DNA of 64,000 nucleotides from Polynucleobacter sp. MWH-UH35A (GCF_018687075.1 NZ_CP061285.1:372001-436000); one strand, 5' to 3'; shown: positions 18,007-27,782, numbered from the stretch's first letter. A program made the numbers and translations. Notes: generated by a model from the letters alone, not told the origin.

Positions 18007-19323
18007 TTAAAGCAGTCCATCAAAAAGCGCTATATCTACCCAGTCTCCGGCGGCAATATTTCCCTGTTCATGACCTAAGATGACGAAGCAATTAGCCTCA
18101 CTCATCGAGCGCAGAATTCCTGCACCTTGACTGCCCGTCAGCCTTACAGAAGGCTTCCCATCAGAGCTACGCCTCAGGATGGCGCGCTGAAACTCTGTGC
18201 GCCCTGGCTTTTTGCGGATAGGGGCTTCAGCAATCGCCTGCACCAGTGGCGGTTCGGTTTGATTGGCGCCGTTGAGTTGTAGAAGGGCTGAGCGAACAAA
18301 TTGATAAAAGGTCACCATGACCGCTACTGGATTTCCGGGCAAGCCAAAGAAAAGTGTTTTGCGAGCGGGAGACTTCCCAGCGATAGGTTTGAGGACTCCA
18401 AAGGCCATTGGACGACCTGGACGCATCGCGATCTTCCAAAATCCAACATCACCCAACTCTTGCATGATCTGTTTTGTGAAGTCTGCTTCACCAACAGACA
18501 CGCCACCAGAGGAGATTAATACATCAGCTCGGCTTGCTGCATCAATGAAAGCTTGCTTTAAAGAGGTGGGATCATCGCGCACAATGCCGCAATCAATGAT
18601 CTCTAAATTTAGGCGATTGAGTAGGCCTGTCAGACTATAGCGATTGCTGTCATAGATGCTGCCAGGATCCAATATTTGATCTAAAGGGCGTAACTCGTCA
18701 CCAGAAGACAGAATGGCTACTTTGAGTTTGCGCTTTACTGGTAAGGATGCAATACCGAGTGAGGCAGCTAAACCAAAATCCGATGGGCGCAATAAACGGC
18801 CAGCTTCAATTGCAGGTTTACCTTTTTGAAGATCTTCGCCACGCAGGCGGCGGTTCTCCCCGGCCTTTAATTGATCTTGCCGAAACTGAATGGTGAGCTC
18901 ATTTATTGCAGTGGTGAATTCTTGAGGAATTACAGTATCGCAACCAGCCGGCATGACTGCGCCGGTCATGATTTTGAGGCATTCACCGGGGCCAATGCTG
19001 CCTTCATAAGGTCTGCCGGCATAGGCTGTGCCAACAATGCTTAAAGAAACGACTGCACTATTGGTGTCTAGACATTGACCATCAAATGCAAAGCCATCCA
19101 TCGCCGAGTTATCAGCAGCTGGAACATCGATTGGGGAGAGTAGATCTACTGCCAAGATGCGATCAATTGCTTTGTCTAGAGCAACAGTTTCAATATCAGC
19201 CGGATCATTAATGGCTCTGGACTCTTGAATGAGATCGTCTACTAATGCTGCAATGGCTTTGCGAGCATGATCAACATGTAGTGATGAAGTCAAAAGTATT
19301 GGCTGATTTGGGGAGTGACTCAT
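18007..19323 (-). CDS. moeA: Molybdopterin molybdenumtransferase MoeA
   Basis: 438 residues. It inserts molybdate into adenylylated molybdopterin, the last step of molybdenum cofactor assembly. Visible family blocks are the DVPAADNSAMDGFAF segment, GECLKIMTGAVMPAGCDTVI, the ILSSGDELR and GSIYDSNRYSL blocks, SSGGVSVGEADF and FGLPGNPVAVMVTF. Its start overlaps the mobA stop by four bases (ATGA), so it is translationally coupled in the moaA-mobA-moeA operon. Confidence 0.97.
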   Translation of the reverse strand: MSHSPNQPILLTSSLHVDHARKAIAALVDDLIQESRAINDPADIETVALDKAIDRILAVDLLSPIDVPAADNSAMDGFAFDGQCLDTNSAVVSLSIVGTAYAGRPYEGSIGPGECLKIMTGAVMPAGCDTVIPQEFTTAINELTIQFRQDQLKAGENRRLRGEDLQKGKPAIEAGRLLRPSDFGLAASLGIASLPVKRKLKVAILSSGDELRPLDQILDPGSIYDSNRYSLTGLLNRLNLEIIDCGIVRDDPTSLKQAFIDAASRADVLISSGGVSVGEADFTKQIMQELGDVGFWKIAMRPGRPMAFGVLKPIAGKSPARKTLFFGLPGNPVAVMVTFYQFVRSALLQLNGANQTEPPLVQAIAEAPIRKKPGRTEFQRAILRRSSDGKPSVRLTGSQGAGILRSMSEANCFVILGHEQGNIAAGDWVDIALFDGLL

Positions 19324-19925
19324 GCAGACACTTCTTCTAATGCTTTAAGTTCTTCAGGAGTATTGACGTTGGCAAATACTTGTGGATCATCAAAAATGAC
19401 TGTGCTACTACGCAACTCTTTAAACCAACGATCAATTTTGAGATCGCCCTTAAGTAAAAAATTGGCTAGAGAGTCTTGTAAGTTCGCGCGCATTAAACAA
19501 AATACGGGCTGCGCCCAAACTTTACCATCCGCTTCTTTACTTGAGGCATAAACCAATTGAAAATCCCCTCGCTCCATCTCTGCGCTTAAAAGTTCAGCAA
19601 GATTATTGGGCAGCAAGGGTGAGTCACAGGGCGAGGTCAGCATGTAAGGCGTCTTGCATGCCTTCAAGCCAACGGAGAATCCAGCTAGTGGCCCTGAAAA
19701 ATCGGGTGTTTCATCCATGATTACTGGGTACCCATAGCTTGCGTACTTTGTAATATTACGATTGGCATTAATCACCATGGTTTGTACCTGGGGCTTTAGC
19801 TTTGCAACAGCCGACTCAATCAGCGGCTTTCCATGAAATGGAATTAATCCTTTATCAATGCCGCCCATGCGTTGTGCACGGCCGCCAGCAAGTATTAATC
19901 CAGTGATGTCTTTATTGGAAATCAT
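19320..19925 (-). CDS. mobA: Molybdenum cofactor guanylyltransferase MobA
   Basis: 201 residues. It attaches GMP to Mo-molybdopterin to make the bis-MGD form. The N-terminal nucleotide-binding motif LILAGGRAQRMGGIDKGLIPFHGKPLIE is complete, and TSPCDSPLLP carries the metal-binding Asp. MsrP itself uses the unmodified molybdopterin form, so the presence of MobA implies bis-MGD enzymes elsewhere in the genome. It is coupled to moaA upstream (TAATG overlap) and moeA downstream. Confidence 0.96.
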   Translation of the reverse strand: MISNKDITGLILAGGRAQRMGGIDKGLIPFHGKPLIESAVAKLKPQVQTMVINANRNITKYASYGYPVIMDETPDFSGPLAGFSVGLKACKTPYMLTSPCDSPLLPNNLAELLSAEMERGDFQLVYASSKEADGKVWAQPVFCLMRANLQDSLANFLLKGDLKIDRWFKELRSSTVIFDDPQVFANVNTPEELKALEEVSA

Positions 19926-21052
19926 TAGCCGCCGATATAGGACATTTCAACCTTGCGGTTGCCTGAAGATAAATTCGCCGTATTGGAGCCTCTGATTTCG
20001 GAATAGTGGTCATCCCGAGCTGCCCATGTATTCATGATGGCATTGGCAATTTCTAGATCGGATTTACCTGAGCGCAGCAAGGTTTTGAAATCAAAGCCTT
20101 CGTTAGCAAAGAGGCAGAGATACATTTGTCCGTCAGTCGAGATGCGTGCTCTAGTGCATTCATGACAGAAGGTTTGAGTGACACTAGAAATGACGCCAAT
20201 CTCACCTGAACCATCAACATAGCGCCAGCGTTGCGCAACCTCACCAGAATAGTTCGCCTCAATGGCTTCCAATGGAAATACTTCATGAATTCTTGCAATC
20301 ACTTCTTTGGATGGAAGTACCTGTTCCATATTCCAGCCATTAGAACTCCCAACATCCATAAACTCAATAAAGCGCAAAATCACACCGCTACCCTTGAAGT
20401 GCTTGGCCATCGCAACAATCTCATGATCGTTGGTACCTTTTTTGACCACCATATTGACTTTGATGTTCTTAAAGCCAGCCTCTTGTGCAGCGGCAATTCC
20501 ATCAAGCACATCGGCAACAGGAAAATCAACATCATTCATTTTTTTGAAGATCGCATCATCTAAGCCATCAAGGCTGACGGTTAATCTTTGCAGACCAGCA
20601 GTTTTTAATGCCGCCGCTTTCTTGCGCAAAATGCTGCCGTTGGTAGTGAGAGTCAGATCTAGGGGCTTGCCGTCAGGTGTTTGGATTTTTGCCAGCATCT
20701 CAATGAGCACTTCTAGGTTCTTGCGAAGTAGTGGCTCACCACCCGTTAGCCTAATTTTTTCAACGCCCAAAGCAGTGAAGATAGAAGTGAGGCGATTGAT
20801 TTCCTCAAAACTTAATAACTCTTTATGGGCAAGATAAGGATAGTGTTGATCGAATACTTCCTTAGGCATGCAATAAGTACAGCGAAAGTTGCAACGATCA
20901 GTAACTGATATACGCAGATCTCTTAAGGTACGCCCACGGGTATCTTTCGTATGTCCATGAGGGGTGACAAGCTGCGCACCAATGGAAGGCGCAAGACCTC
21001 TGCCTTCATCGATGCGAATAGGGATTACCTTTGGGATTGCTTTATCAACCAT
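19925..21052 (-). CDS. moaA: GTP 3',8-cyclase MoaA
   Basis: 375 residues from the ATG at 21052 (MVDKAIPK); a TTG reading from 21097 is possible but less likely. It is a radical-SAM enzyme that, with MoaC, converts GTP to cyclic pyranopterin monophosphate, the first step of Mo cofactor synthesis. The radical-SAM motif [14 protein letters not shown], the GGEPLLR segment, a second Fe-S cluster motif starting [20 protein letters not shown] and the essential C-terminal Gly-Gly are all visible. First gene of the moaA-mobA-moeA operon. Confidence 0.97.
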   Translation of the reverse strand: MVDKAIPKVIPIRIDEGRGLAPSIGAQLVTPHGHTKDTRGRTLRDLRISVTDRCNFRCTYCMPKEVFDQHYPYLAHKELLSFEEINRLTSIFTALGVEKIRLTGGEPLLRKNLEVLIEMLAKIQTPDGKPLDLTLTTNGSILRKKAAALKTAGLQRLTVSLDGLDDAIFKKMNDVDFPVADVLDGIAAAQEAGFKNIKVNMVVKKGTNDHEIVAMAKHFKGSGVILRFIEFMDVGSSNGWNMEQVLPSKEVIARIHEVFPLEAIEANYSGEVAQRWRYVDGSGEIGVISSVTQTFCHECTRARISTDGQMYLCLFANEGFDFKTLLRSGKSDLEIANAIMNTWAARDDHYSEIRGSNTANLSSGNRKVEMSYIGG

Positions 21053-21145
21053 GTTCTCAATTATGGCTGTGAAACGGGGTTTCTGCCAAACCGCCAAATA
21101 TCCTTGTGGGATAAATGGCGGTCTAGAGAAAAAGCGTTAAATGAC

Positions 21146-23779
21146 TTAAACCGTTTTTTCTTGGCCGCCGGTTTCAACTAAAACCATAGGGCCATCAGGA
21201 AGTTGAGCAGCAGGCCTAGGCGCTCTGCCTAAGTTGTGTGCAACGGGTTCTGCTTGAATCTGGCTTTGTGCTTCAGCATGTTTTGCAGAATCAGTGGCGA
21301 CCCAAATCATGCCGGCTGACTGCACAACGCTATGCAACGGAGTTTCCTCAAGCGCTTGGAAAGCAACTTTAGGAAGTTCTGGTGCGGGCTTACTAATTAC
21401 TTCTACTGAAGAAGTGACTGCAACAGCAGCTTGGACGATTGGAGGAGATGCAGGAGCACTCTGTGCAGGGCGATTAGATTGACGTGGCGCACGTGGAGCG
21501 CGCTCTTGTCTTTCTTGTTTCTCTGCCGCAGGCTTTGCATTTCCAAAGCTATTGACAAGGTTCTGAATCGGCATGCTTGCAGATGCACCAGCCATCCCAA
21601 CTGGAGGGCCTGCAAATGGGCTGGCAGTCACTGCATTTACGGTTGTGGCTGCCGCTGGGTTAGTGGCTTCACCACCGCCTTCAGTACGCTCGCCACGTTG
21701 ACCGCGACCACGACCACGTCGATTGCGACCACGACCACGACGTTCTTCGCCATCAGCTGCAGGAGTAGTTTCATTCCCAGGCGCTGCTTCAGTTGCAGGC
21801 GTTACTGCAGCTGGATTAGCTTGGCGCTCTGGTTTGGGACCATTTTGATTGCCCTGGTTGCGGTTGCCGTTACGGTTATTGCGATTGCGATTATTGTTAG
21901 AGCCTTCTGCTGGAGTGCCTTCAGCTGCATTCGCGGCAGGACGCTCAGCACGTTCAGTGCGGTCGCCTCGGCGGTTGCGCCCGCGATTGCGGTCGTTACC
22001 ATTGCGCCCTTGATTGCGACCACGTGAGTGGCTTGGGGCTGGCTTCTCTTCAACTGCTGGTGATGAACCAAAGAGGCTCTTAATAAAGCCAAATAAACCA
22101 CCAGTTTTTTCTGCTTTAGCTACTTTTTCAGTGCGAGCAGGACGTGGTTGGCTGATCGGCGCAGGTTGAGTTGGAGTGATGCCCTTAACCGCAGCTTCTG
22201 GGCGTGCTTTTACATCAGCATCTTTTTTGCTTACGGTGGTATCTGTCTCAAGTTCGCGAGCAGCTTCTTCTGCCATCACATAGCTTGCTTTTTGATCGTC
22301 AAGACGAGGATCATCATGACGCAAACGCTCTAGTTTGTAATGTGGAGTCTCTAGATGCTTGTTGGGAACCATTAAGACATTTACTTTGAAGCGCGTCTCA
22401 ATCTTGATCACTTCAGCGCGTTTTTCATTCAAGAGGAATGCAGCCACTTCAACTGGTACCTGAGTATGAATTGCTGCAGTGTTTTCCTTCATCGCCTCTT
22501 CTTGGATGATGCGCAGAACTTGCAAAGCAGAAGATTCAGTATCGCGAATGTGACCAGTGCCATTACAACGTGGGCAGGTTACATGGCTACCTTCAGATAA
22601 TGCAGGGCGCAAACGCTGGCGCGACATTTCCATTAAGCCAAATTTGGAGATCTTGCCCATTTGTACGCGGGCGCGGTCATGACGCAGGGCATCGCGCAAG
22701 CGATTCTCAACATCCTTCTGTGCTTTGCTGGACTCCATGTCAATGAAGTCAATGACGATCAAGCCACCCAAGTCACGTAAACGTGCTTGACGAGCGATTT
22801 CATCGGCGGCTTCTAAGTTTGTGCGTGTTGCAGTTTCTTCAATATCAGAACCGCGGGTTGCACGTGCTGAGTTCACGTCCACCGAAACCAAGGCTTCTGT
22901 GTGGTCGATCACAATTGCGCCACCAGATGGGAGTGGCACGGTGCGTGAGTATGCGGTTTCAATTTGATGCTCAATCTGGAAGCGTGAGAACAAAGGCACG
23001 TCATCTTGGTAACGCTTCACGCGAGGCAAGTTGTCTGGCATAACAACAGACATAAATGCGGCAGCTTGCTCGTAGATGTCATCGGTATCGATGAGAATCT
23101 CGCCAATATCTGGCTGAAAGTAATCGCGAATTGCACGAATGACCAAACTAGATTCGAGATAGATCAATAGTGGGGCAGAATTGCCTTTAGCAGCTTCATC
23201 AATCGCTTTCCACAATTGCAATAGGTAACTTAAGTCCCATTGCAATTCAGTAGCATCACGACCAATACCAGCAGTACGAGCAATGATGCTCATGCCGTCT
23301 GGCACTTCTAATTGAGCCATAGCCTCACGGAGTTCTTGACGATCTTCACCTTCAATGCGACGAGATACGCCGCCTCCACGTGGGTTATTTGGCATCAAGA
23401 CCAAATAGCGGCCAGCCAAGGAGATAAAGGAGGTGAGGGCAGCGCCTTTTTGGCCGCGCTCTTCTTTTTCTACCTGGACAATGATTTCTTGACCTTCACG
23501 CAAAGCATCTTTGATAGAAGCATTGCGGACGTCGATACCCTCTTTAAAGTAACTGCGGGCCACTTCCTTAAATGGTAAGAAGCCATGGCGCTCTTCGCCG
23601 TAATTGACAAAGCAGGCCTCAAGGGAAGGTTCAATACGGGTAATGACACCTTTGTAGATATTGCCTTTGCGTTGTTCACGGCCGGCAGCTTCGATATCGA
23701 TATCAATGAGTTTTTGACCATCAACGATGGCAACTCGCAACTCTTCTTGTTGAGTTGCATTAAACAACATGCGTTTCAT
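21146..23779 (-). CDS. rne: Ribonuclease E
   Basis: 877 residues. It is an endoribonuclease for mRNA decay and for rRNA/tRNA processing. The N-terminal catalytic half has an S1 domain (GNIYKGVITRIEPSLEACFV), the IVIDFIDMESSKAQ catalytic block and the Zn-link CPRCNGTGHIRDTESSALQVL. The C-terminal half from about residue 520 is low complexity: an Ala/Pro segment, then an Arg/Asn/Gly-rich stretch (RNRGRNRRGDR, repeated NRN/GNRNQ) that should bind RNA and act as degradosome scaffold. It ends in a conserved-looking motif near GPMVLVETGGQ. Long open frames on the opposite strand here are side effects of the repeats. Confidence 0.97.
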   Translation of the reverse strand: MKRMLFNATQQEELRVAIVDGQKLIDIDIEAAGREQRKGNIYKGVITRIEPSLEACFVNYGEERHGFLPFKEVARSYFKEGIDVRNASIKDALREGQEIIVQVEKEERGQKGAALTSFISLAGRYLVLMPNNPRGGGVSRRIEGEDRQELREAMAQLEVPDGMSIIARTAGIGRDATELQWDLSYLLQLWKAIDEAAKGNSAPLLIYLESSLVIRAIRDYFQPDIGEILIDTDDIYEQAAAFMSVVMPDNLPRVKRYQDDVPLFSRFQIEHQIETAYSRTVPLPSGGAIVIDHTEALVSVDVNSARATRGSDIEETATRTNLEAADEIARQARLRDLGGLIVIDFIDMESSKAQKDVENRLRDALRHDRARVQMGKISKFGLMEMSRQRLRPALSEGSHVTCPRCNGTGHIRDTESSALQVLRIIQEEAMKENTAAIHTQVPVEVAAFLLNEKRAEVIKIETRFKVNVLMVPNKHLETPHYKLERLRHDDPRLDDQKASYVMAEEAARELETDTTVSKKDADVKARPEAAVKGITPTQPAPISQPRPARTEKVAKAEKTGGLFGFIKSLFGSSPAVEEKPAPSHSRGRNQGRNGNDRNRGRNRRGDRTERAERPAANAAEGTPAEGSNNNRNRNNRNGNRNQGNQNGPKPERQANPAAVTPATEAAPGNETTPAADGEERRGRGRNRRGRGRGQRGERTEGGGEATNPAAATTVNAVTASPFAGPPVGMAGASASMPIQNLVNSFGNAKPAAEKQERQERAPRAPRQSNRPAQSAPASPPIVQAAVAVTSSVEVISKPAPELPKVAFQALEETPLHSVVQSAGMIWVATDSAKHAEAQSQIQAEPVAHNLGRAPRPAAQLPDGPMVLVETGGQEKTV

Positions 23780-24155
23780 AACACTCTCCTATGGGGGAGG
23801 GTGACCTTGCGCGCTGCGTTAGGGGACAAGTTAAATACCACTTAGGTCTGTACCTAAGGTGGTTTATGAGTGTGGATCATGCAAATCTAAGCACTTTTTG
23901 CTTAGTTCACCCAGTTAACGGTTGGTTAAATCGGTGCCACACTTGACGATCGCCGCAGAGACCTCCTTTAGGTCATCAATGCAGGCGCGCGCCTGAAAAC
24001 TGTCTTCTAATCGCGGGTCGCGGCATACGGCACACCAACCCTGCGCCTCATTACAACGGGGGAGGGGCAACCCCGGGAGTCTATTAAAGGGCGACTCCAA
24101 GCTCCACGATTCAAACCTGACTTCAGGTTGGGATCTAGCCAATAAATTGGCTAGA
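23780..24155 (-). promoter_or_regulatory. Long structured 5' leader of rne
   Basis: This 464-bp gap before rluC contains no gene I trust. On the minus strand, about 375 bases lie between a TATAAT box and the rne start. They hold at least five hairpins: 24135-24154 (CTAGCCAAT/ATTGGCTAG, at the expected 5' end), 24114-24129, 24076-24098, 23887-23905 and 23837-23863 (11-bp stem with one bulge). RNase E of E. coli is autoregulated through hairpins in a comparable 361-nt leader, so the same is inferred here. A strong Shine-Dalgarno (AGGAGAG) precedes the ATG. Confidence 0.65.
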
Positions 24156-24161
24156 GCGTTG

Positions 24162-24167
24162 ATTATA
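24162..24167 (-). promoter_or_regulatory. Candidate -10 box of the rne promoter
   Basis: A perfect TATAAT on the minus strand. A TTGTCA lies only 14 bases upstream, which is short for a -35 spacing, so the -35 assignment is uncertain. Transcription would begin near 24155, at the foot of the first leader hairpin. Confidence 0.45.
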
Positions 24168-24243
24168 CGGCACAAGTTGCGTGACAATGGGGTATTGTTG
24201 AGTCCCTTGTCGTCCCCTACTGGGGTCACAAGAGAGATAAATC

Positions 24244-25260
24244 ATGAAATCAGAACCCATTTCCAAGCCTTTAAAGCAAAAAACACCAACTACTTCAGTG
24301 TCTGCTGCGGTGCACCTTCAGACCATTGGTCCGGAAGAGGCTGGCCAACGCTTGGATAACTATTTACTACGCTGGGCTAAAGGGGTTCCTAAAAGCCATG
24401 TTTACCGAATTATTCGATCTGGCGAGGTTCGGGTCAATAAAAAGCGGGCAGAGCCAACCACGCGCTTGATTGAGGGTGATGTTGTGCGTGTCCCGCCAGT
24501 GCGTATTGCCGAACCAGCCCAAATGGCGGCGGTGAATACTGCTCAAACCAAGTCTCGGGCGCATGGCTATTCAGACAAAATGCCAATTCTTTTTGAAGAT
24601 GAGGCCCTCTTAATAGTGAACAAGCCGGCTGGTTTGGCAGTCCATGGGGGTTCTGGTATTGCACTCGGGGTAATTGAAACCTTGCGCATCACCCGCCCCG
24701 AGCTCAAGTTCCTGGAACTGGTGCATCGCTTAGACCGAGATACTTCTGGAGTTCTGCTGCTGGCTAAAAAGCGTAGTGCCCTGGTAGAGCTGCATCGCCA
24801 AATTCGTGAAGGTCAAACTGATAAGCGCTACTTCTTGCTTGCACATGGTGCAATTAATCAGGGCGCACAGACCATGCAGCTTAAATATCCGTTGCATAAG
24901 TATCTTTTGCCTAACGGTGAGCGCCGCGTTCGAGTTGATCCAGATGGTCTGCCAAGTCATACCGCATTGCGAGTGACTAAAACACTTCAGCGTGAAGACG
25001 CTACCATTACTTTGGCTGAAGCACAGCTCAAGACAGGGCGCACACATCAGATTCGGGTGCACTTACAAAAATTAGGACACGCGATTTTGGGTGATGATAA
25101 GTACGGCTTTGAAGATTTAGATAAGCAGATTAAATCGAAGCGTTTATATCTACATGCTCATCTGGCCGGCTTTACGCATCCACGCACGGGTGAAAAAATG
25201 CGGATTGAGTCGCCGTTGCCTCTAGAATTTACTGCCATGATGAAAACTTTTGAATTGTAA
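24244..25260 (+). CDS. rluC: 23S rRNA pseudouridine synthase RluC
   Basis: 338 residues. An N-terminal S4 domain (VPKSHVYRIIRSGEVRVNKKRAEPTTRL) precedes the RluA-type catalytic domain with its Asp in HRLDRDTSGVLLLAKKRSAL and the later TGRTHQIRVHLQKLGHAILGD motif. Length and the S4 domain fit RluC (uridines 955, 2504, 2580) better than RluA. It is divergent from rne, and the rne-rluC pairing is also seen in E. coli. It leads an operon with a HAD phosphatase and sppA. Confidence 0.93.
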   Translation: MKSEPISKPLKQKTPTTSVSAAVHLQTIGPEEAGQRLDNYLLRWAKGVPKSHVYRIIRSGEVRVNKKRAEPTTRLIEGDVVRVPPVRIAEPAQMAAVNTAQTKSRAHGYSDKMPILFEDEALLIVNKPAGLAVHGGSGIALGVIETLRITRPELKFLELVHRLDRDTSGVLLLAKKRSALVELHRQIREGQTDKRYFLLAHGAINQGAQTMQLKYPLHKYLLPNGERRVRVDPDGLPSHTALRVTKTLQREDATITLAEAQLKTGRTHQIRVHLQKLGHAILGDDKYGFEDLDKQIKSKRLYLHAHLAGFTHPRTGEKMRIESPLPLEFTAMMKTFEL

Positions 25261-25268
25261 AAAGCAGA

Positions 25269-25952
25269 ATGCCTCAATCAAACAATTCGAATAAATCAAA
25301 TCGACCCTATGACCTGATTGTTTGGGACTGGGATGGAACCATCATGGATTCCACGCCAACAATCGTGCATTGCATTCAGCAAGCTTGCCGTGACCTAGGC
25401 TTTAAGGCGCCAGACGACACTTTGGCAAGTTCAGTAATTGGTTTGGGGATTCAGGACTCATTGCGAAGAGCGGTACCTTGGATTGAGCCGATGCATTTTC
25501 AAAAGTTGACGGATCGTTTTCGTTATCACTACTTAGCCAAAGATCATGAGCTCGATTTGTTTGTTGGCATTCGTGAATTGTTAGAGCAACTGCATGATGA
25601 TCAGTATTTGCTTGGAGTGGCAACTGGTAAATCGCGCGTAGGTCTCGATCGGTCTTTAAAGCATCATCAAATCGGCCATCTTTTTCATGAGACTCGTACT
25701 GCTGATGAATCTTTCTCGAAGCCCCATCCGGGGATGCTGTTGGAGTTATCAGATGTTACTCAAGTGCCGACTCGTCGCATGCTGATGATCGGTGATACGA
25801 CGCATGACTTGGATATGGCAGTCAATGCTGGTGTCGATGCTGTTGCAGTCACTTATGGCGCCCATCCTCCAAGTACCCTAAAGGAATCGCCCTCATTGGC
25901 GCATGTCAATAGTGTTGCGGAACTTGCGCAATGGCTTAAACAGAATTTGTAA
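25269..25952 (+). CDS. HAD-family hydrolase, phosphoglycolate phosphatase-like
   Basis: 227 residues with HAD motif I as VWDWDGTIMDSTPTIVH (nucleophile Asp and acid/base Asp), motif II Thr/Ser in GVATGKSRVGLDRSL, motif III Lys in FSKPHPGMLL and the acidic motif IV in MIGDTTHDLDMAVNAG. The helical cap follows motif I. The family covers phosphoglycolate, pyrophosphate and sugar phosphatases; the substrate is undetermined. It starts 8 bp after rluC. Confidence 0.88.
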   Translation: MPQSNNSNKSNRPYDLIVWDWDGTIMDSTPTIVHCIQQACRDLGFKAPDDTLASSVIGLGIQDSLRRAVPWIEPMHFQKLTDRFRYHYLAKDHELDLFVGIRELLEQLHDDQYLLGVATGKSRVGLDRSLKHHQIGHLFHETRTADESFSKPHPGMLLELSDVTQVPTRRMLMIGDTTHDLDMAVNAGVDAVAVTYGAHPPSTLKESPSLAHVNSVAELAQWLKQNL

Positions 25953-26003
25953 CCTGGCAATTAAATTAGCAAGTAATTAAGAAATACAGAGGAATTTAAA
26001 AAT

Positions 26004-26951
26004 ATGGAAAATAATCCAAATCCAAACTGGGAGCGCCAAGCGCTTGAGCACCTCTTATTGGAGAACTTGAAAGAGACTCGTAAAGCACGTCGCTGGAAGG
26101 CGTTATTAAGAGTCTTAACTTTGTTGGTAATTGTGGGTGCTTTGTTGTCGATATTTGATTTTCATCTTCCAGGCAAAGGCATGGGCGTAGAAAAGCATAC
26201 GGCCTTAGTGACTTTGGAAGGGGAGATCTCTTCAAGTTCATTGGCCAATGCGATGGACATTAATTCTTCTTTACTATCGGCGTTTGAGAATGAGCAAAGT
26301 GCTGGGGTGGTGCTGCGCATCAATAGCCCTGGTGGTTCGCCAGTTCAGGCCGGCATGATTAATGATGAGATACATCGCTTGCGAAAGCTTTACCCCAAGA
26401 AACCGTTTTATGTCGTAGTGGAAGATATCTGTGCATCGGGTGGGTATTACGTTGCTGTCGCCGCAGACCAAATCTTGGTTGATAAAGCCAGTTTAGTAGG
26501 CTCTATTGGCGTGATCATGGAAGGCTTTGGCTTTACTGGCTTAATGGATAAGTTGGGTGTGACTCGTCGCATGATTACCTCAGGATCTAACAAGGGTATG
26601 TTGGATCCATTTAGCAAGGAGAATCCAAAACAAGTTGAAATGGTAAGGACCATGATTGATGAGATTCACCAGCAATTTATTGCGGTAGTAAAAGAGGGTC
26701 GTGGTGATCGCTTAAAGGATGTGCCGGATTTATTCTCGGGACGTATCTGGAATGGCGAGCAAGCCGTCAAGATTGGTTTGGCTGATGGCTATGGCACGGT
26801 TGATACCGTTGCGCGCGATATCTTCAAAGCACCCGATGTTCTGGACTACACCATGAAAGAAAACTTTGCAGAGCGTGTAGCTAAACGCTTTGGGGCTGAG
26901 GCTGGCGCTGCTGCTGGTAAGGCTTTAGTAAAGACGCCGGATCTGAAATAA
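26004..26951 (+). CDS. sppA: Signal peptide peptidase SppA, short (S49) form
   Basis: 315 residues, the half-length form found in many bacteria. A single N-terminal membrane anchor (LLRVLTLLVIVGALLSIF) is followed by the S49 protease domain. The nucleophile Ser is in DICASGGYYVAVAADQILV and the general-base Lys in VGSIGVIMEGFGFTGLMDKLGV / SGSNKGMLDPF. It digests leftover signal peptides in the membrane. Co-directional with rluC and the HAD gene. Confidence 0.93.
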   Translation: MENNPNPNWERQALEHLLLENLKETRKARRWKALLRVLTLLVIVGALLSIFDFHLPGKGMGVEKHTALVTLEGEISSSSLANAMDINSSLLSAFENEQSAGVVLRINSPGGSPVQAGMINDEIHRLRKLYPKKPFYVVVEDICASGGYYVAVAADQILVDKASLVGSIGVIMEGFGFTGLMDKLGVTRRMITSGSNKGMLDPFSKENPKQVEMVRTMIDEIHQQFIAVVKEGRGDRLKDVPDLFSGRIWNGEQAVKIGLADGYGTVDTVARDIFKAPDVLDYTMKENFAERVAKRFGAEAGAAAGKALVKTPDLK

Positions 26952-27011
26952 ATTAAGAGCGAAACAAGTAATAAGACAAAAAACAGAAAGCATAGCTAAA
27001 GCAATGAAGCT

Positions 27012-27782
27012 CTAGGCCAATAGTAGAAATACTGTTGGCCTATTTTGTAGTGGGGCGCACGCAGCCTCATTTGGATAGCGTTTACGCCAATCTGCAATCG
27101 ATAATGTTGTGATCGTTTCTGATGGCAGGCTGAGATCCACCCCCAGGCAAAGCAAGCTTTGCGGCGCTAATGAATTAATGCAAGCCATCAACATTGCGGT
27201 GTTGCGATAGGGAGTCTCAATCCAAATTTGCGTTTGTTGTAATTTGCGAGACTCTACTTCTAATTGCTTTAACTTTGTTGTGCGCTCATGGGTGTCATGA
27301 GGTAGGTAGCCTTGAAATGCAAAGCGTTGACCATTTAGTCCACTTGCCATTAGCCCGAGCAATATTGAGCTTGGTCCAACCAATGGCTTTACTTGTGCAC
27401 CCAACTGATGTGCCGCCAGAACAAGCTCTGCGCCTGGGTCAGCTACGCCGGGTACGCCCGCTTCCGACATCAAACCCATGTCATTTCCAGCAAGCAGAGG
27501 TTTTAGTAAATCAGTGGGTTTTACAGAGTCGCCATACTTGGCATTGCGTGCGGCACCGCGCCACTCACTCATCTGCATTTCTTGAATCGTGCAAGCCAAT
27601 GGAGAAGCAGAATCGATTGCTTTTAACAGGGCGCGTGCTGTTTTAGCATCTTCCACAATCCAATGCTTGAGCTTGGCTGATTGCGCAATGGTCTCCGCGG
27701 GAAGGACCCAAGGTAGTTGCTCAACACGACTATCGTTGCCCAAGGTGTTGGGAATTAAATATAGGGTGCCAAGCTTAGCCAT
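27012..27782 (-). CDS. SAM-dependent methyltransferase, RsmI-related
   Basis: 256 residues. The sequence starts GTLYLIPNTLGNDSRVEQLPWVLP and contains GLMSEAGVPGVADPGAELVLAAHQLGAQVKPLVGPSSILLGLMASGLNGQRFAFQGYLP in pieces, matching the tetrapyrrole-methylase fold of RsmI (16S rRNA 2'-O-C1402). It is a shorter paralog group of that family and its N-terminus differs from canonical RsmI (GTLYVVATPIGNL). The target is therefore not certain. It is co-directional with the Maf gene 36 bp upstream. Its C-terminal codons overlap the sppA terminator. Confidence 0.8.
   Translation of the reverse strand: MAKLGTLYLIPNTLGNDSRVEQLPWVLPAETIAQSAKLKHWIVEDAKTARALLKAIDSASPLACTIQEMQMSEWRGAARNAKYGDSVKPTDLLKPLLAGNDMGLMSEAGVPGVADPGAELVLAAHQLGAQVKPLVGPSSILLGLMASGLNGQRFAFQGYLPHDTHERTTKLKQLEVESRKLQQTQIWIETPYRNTAMLMACINSLAPQSLLCLGVDLSLPSETITTLSIADWRKRYPNEAACAPLQNRPTVFLLLA
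27013..27046 (+). terminator. sppA terminator inside the convergent methyltransferase gene
   Basis: A 13-bp stem (27013-27025 with 27030-27042, one G-U wobble) closes on a GAAA tetraloop and is followed by TTTT. The hairpin occupies the last codons and stop of the opposite-strand gene. Confidence 0.8.

Noticed and set aside
21431..22027. 198-codon open frame on the plus strand inside rne
   Set aside because: It lies opposite the Arg/Asn-rich tail of RNase E; the low-complexity codons suppress stops. The translation has no domain and no ribosome site.
23915..24229. 104-codon minus-strand frame in the rne leader
   Set aside because: It starts upstream of the predicted transcription start, lacks a Shine-Dalgarno and has no recognisable protein features.
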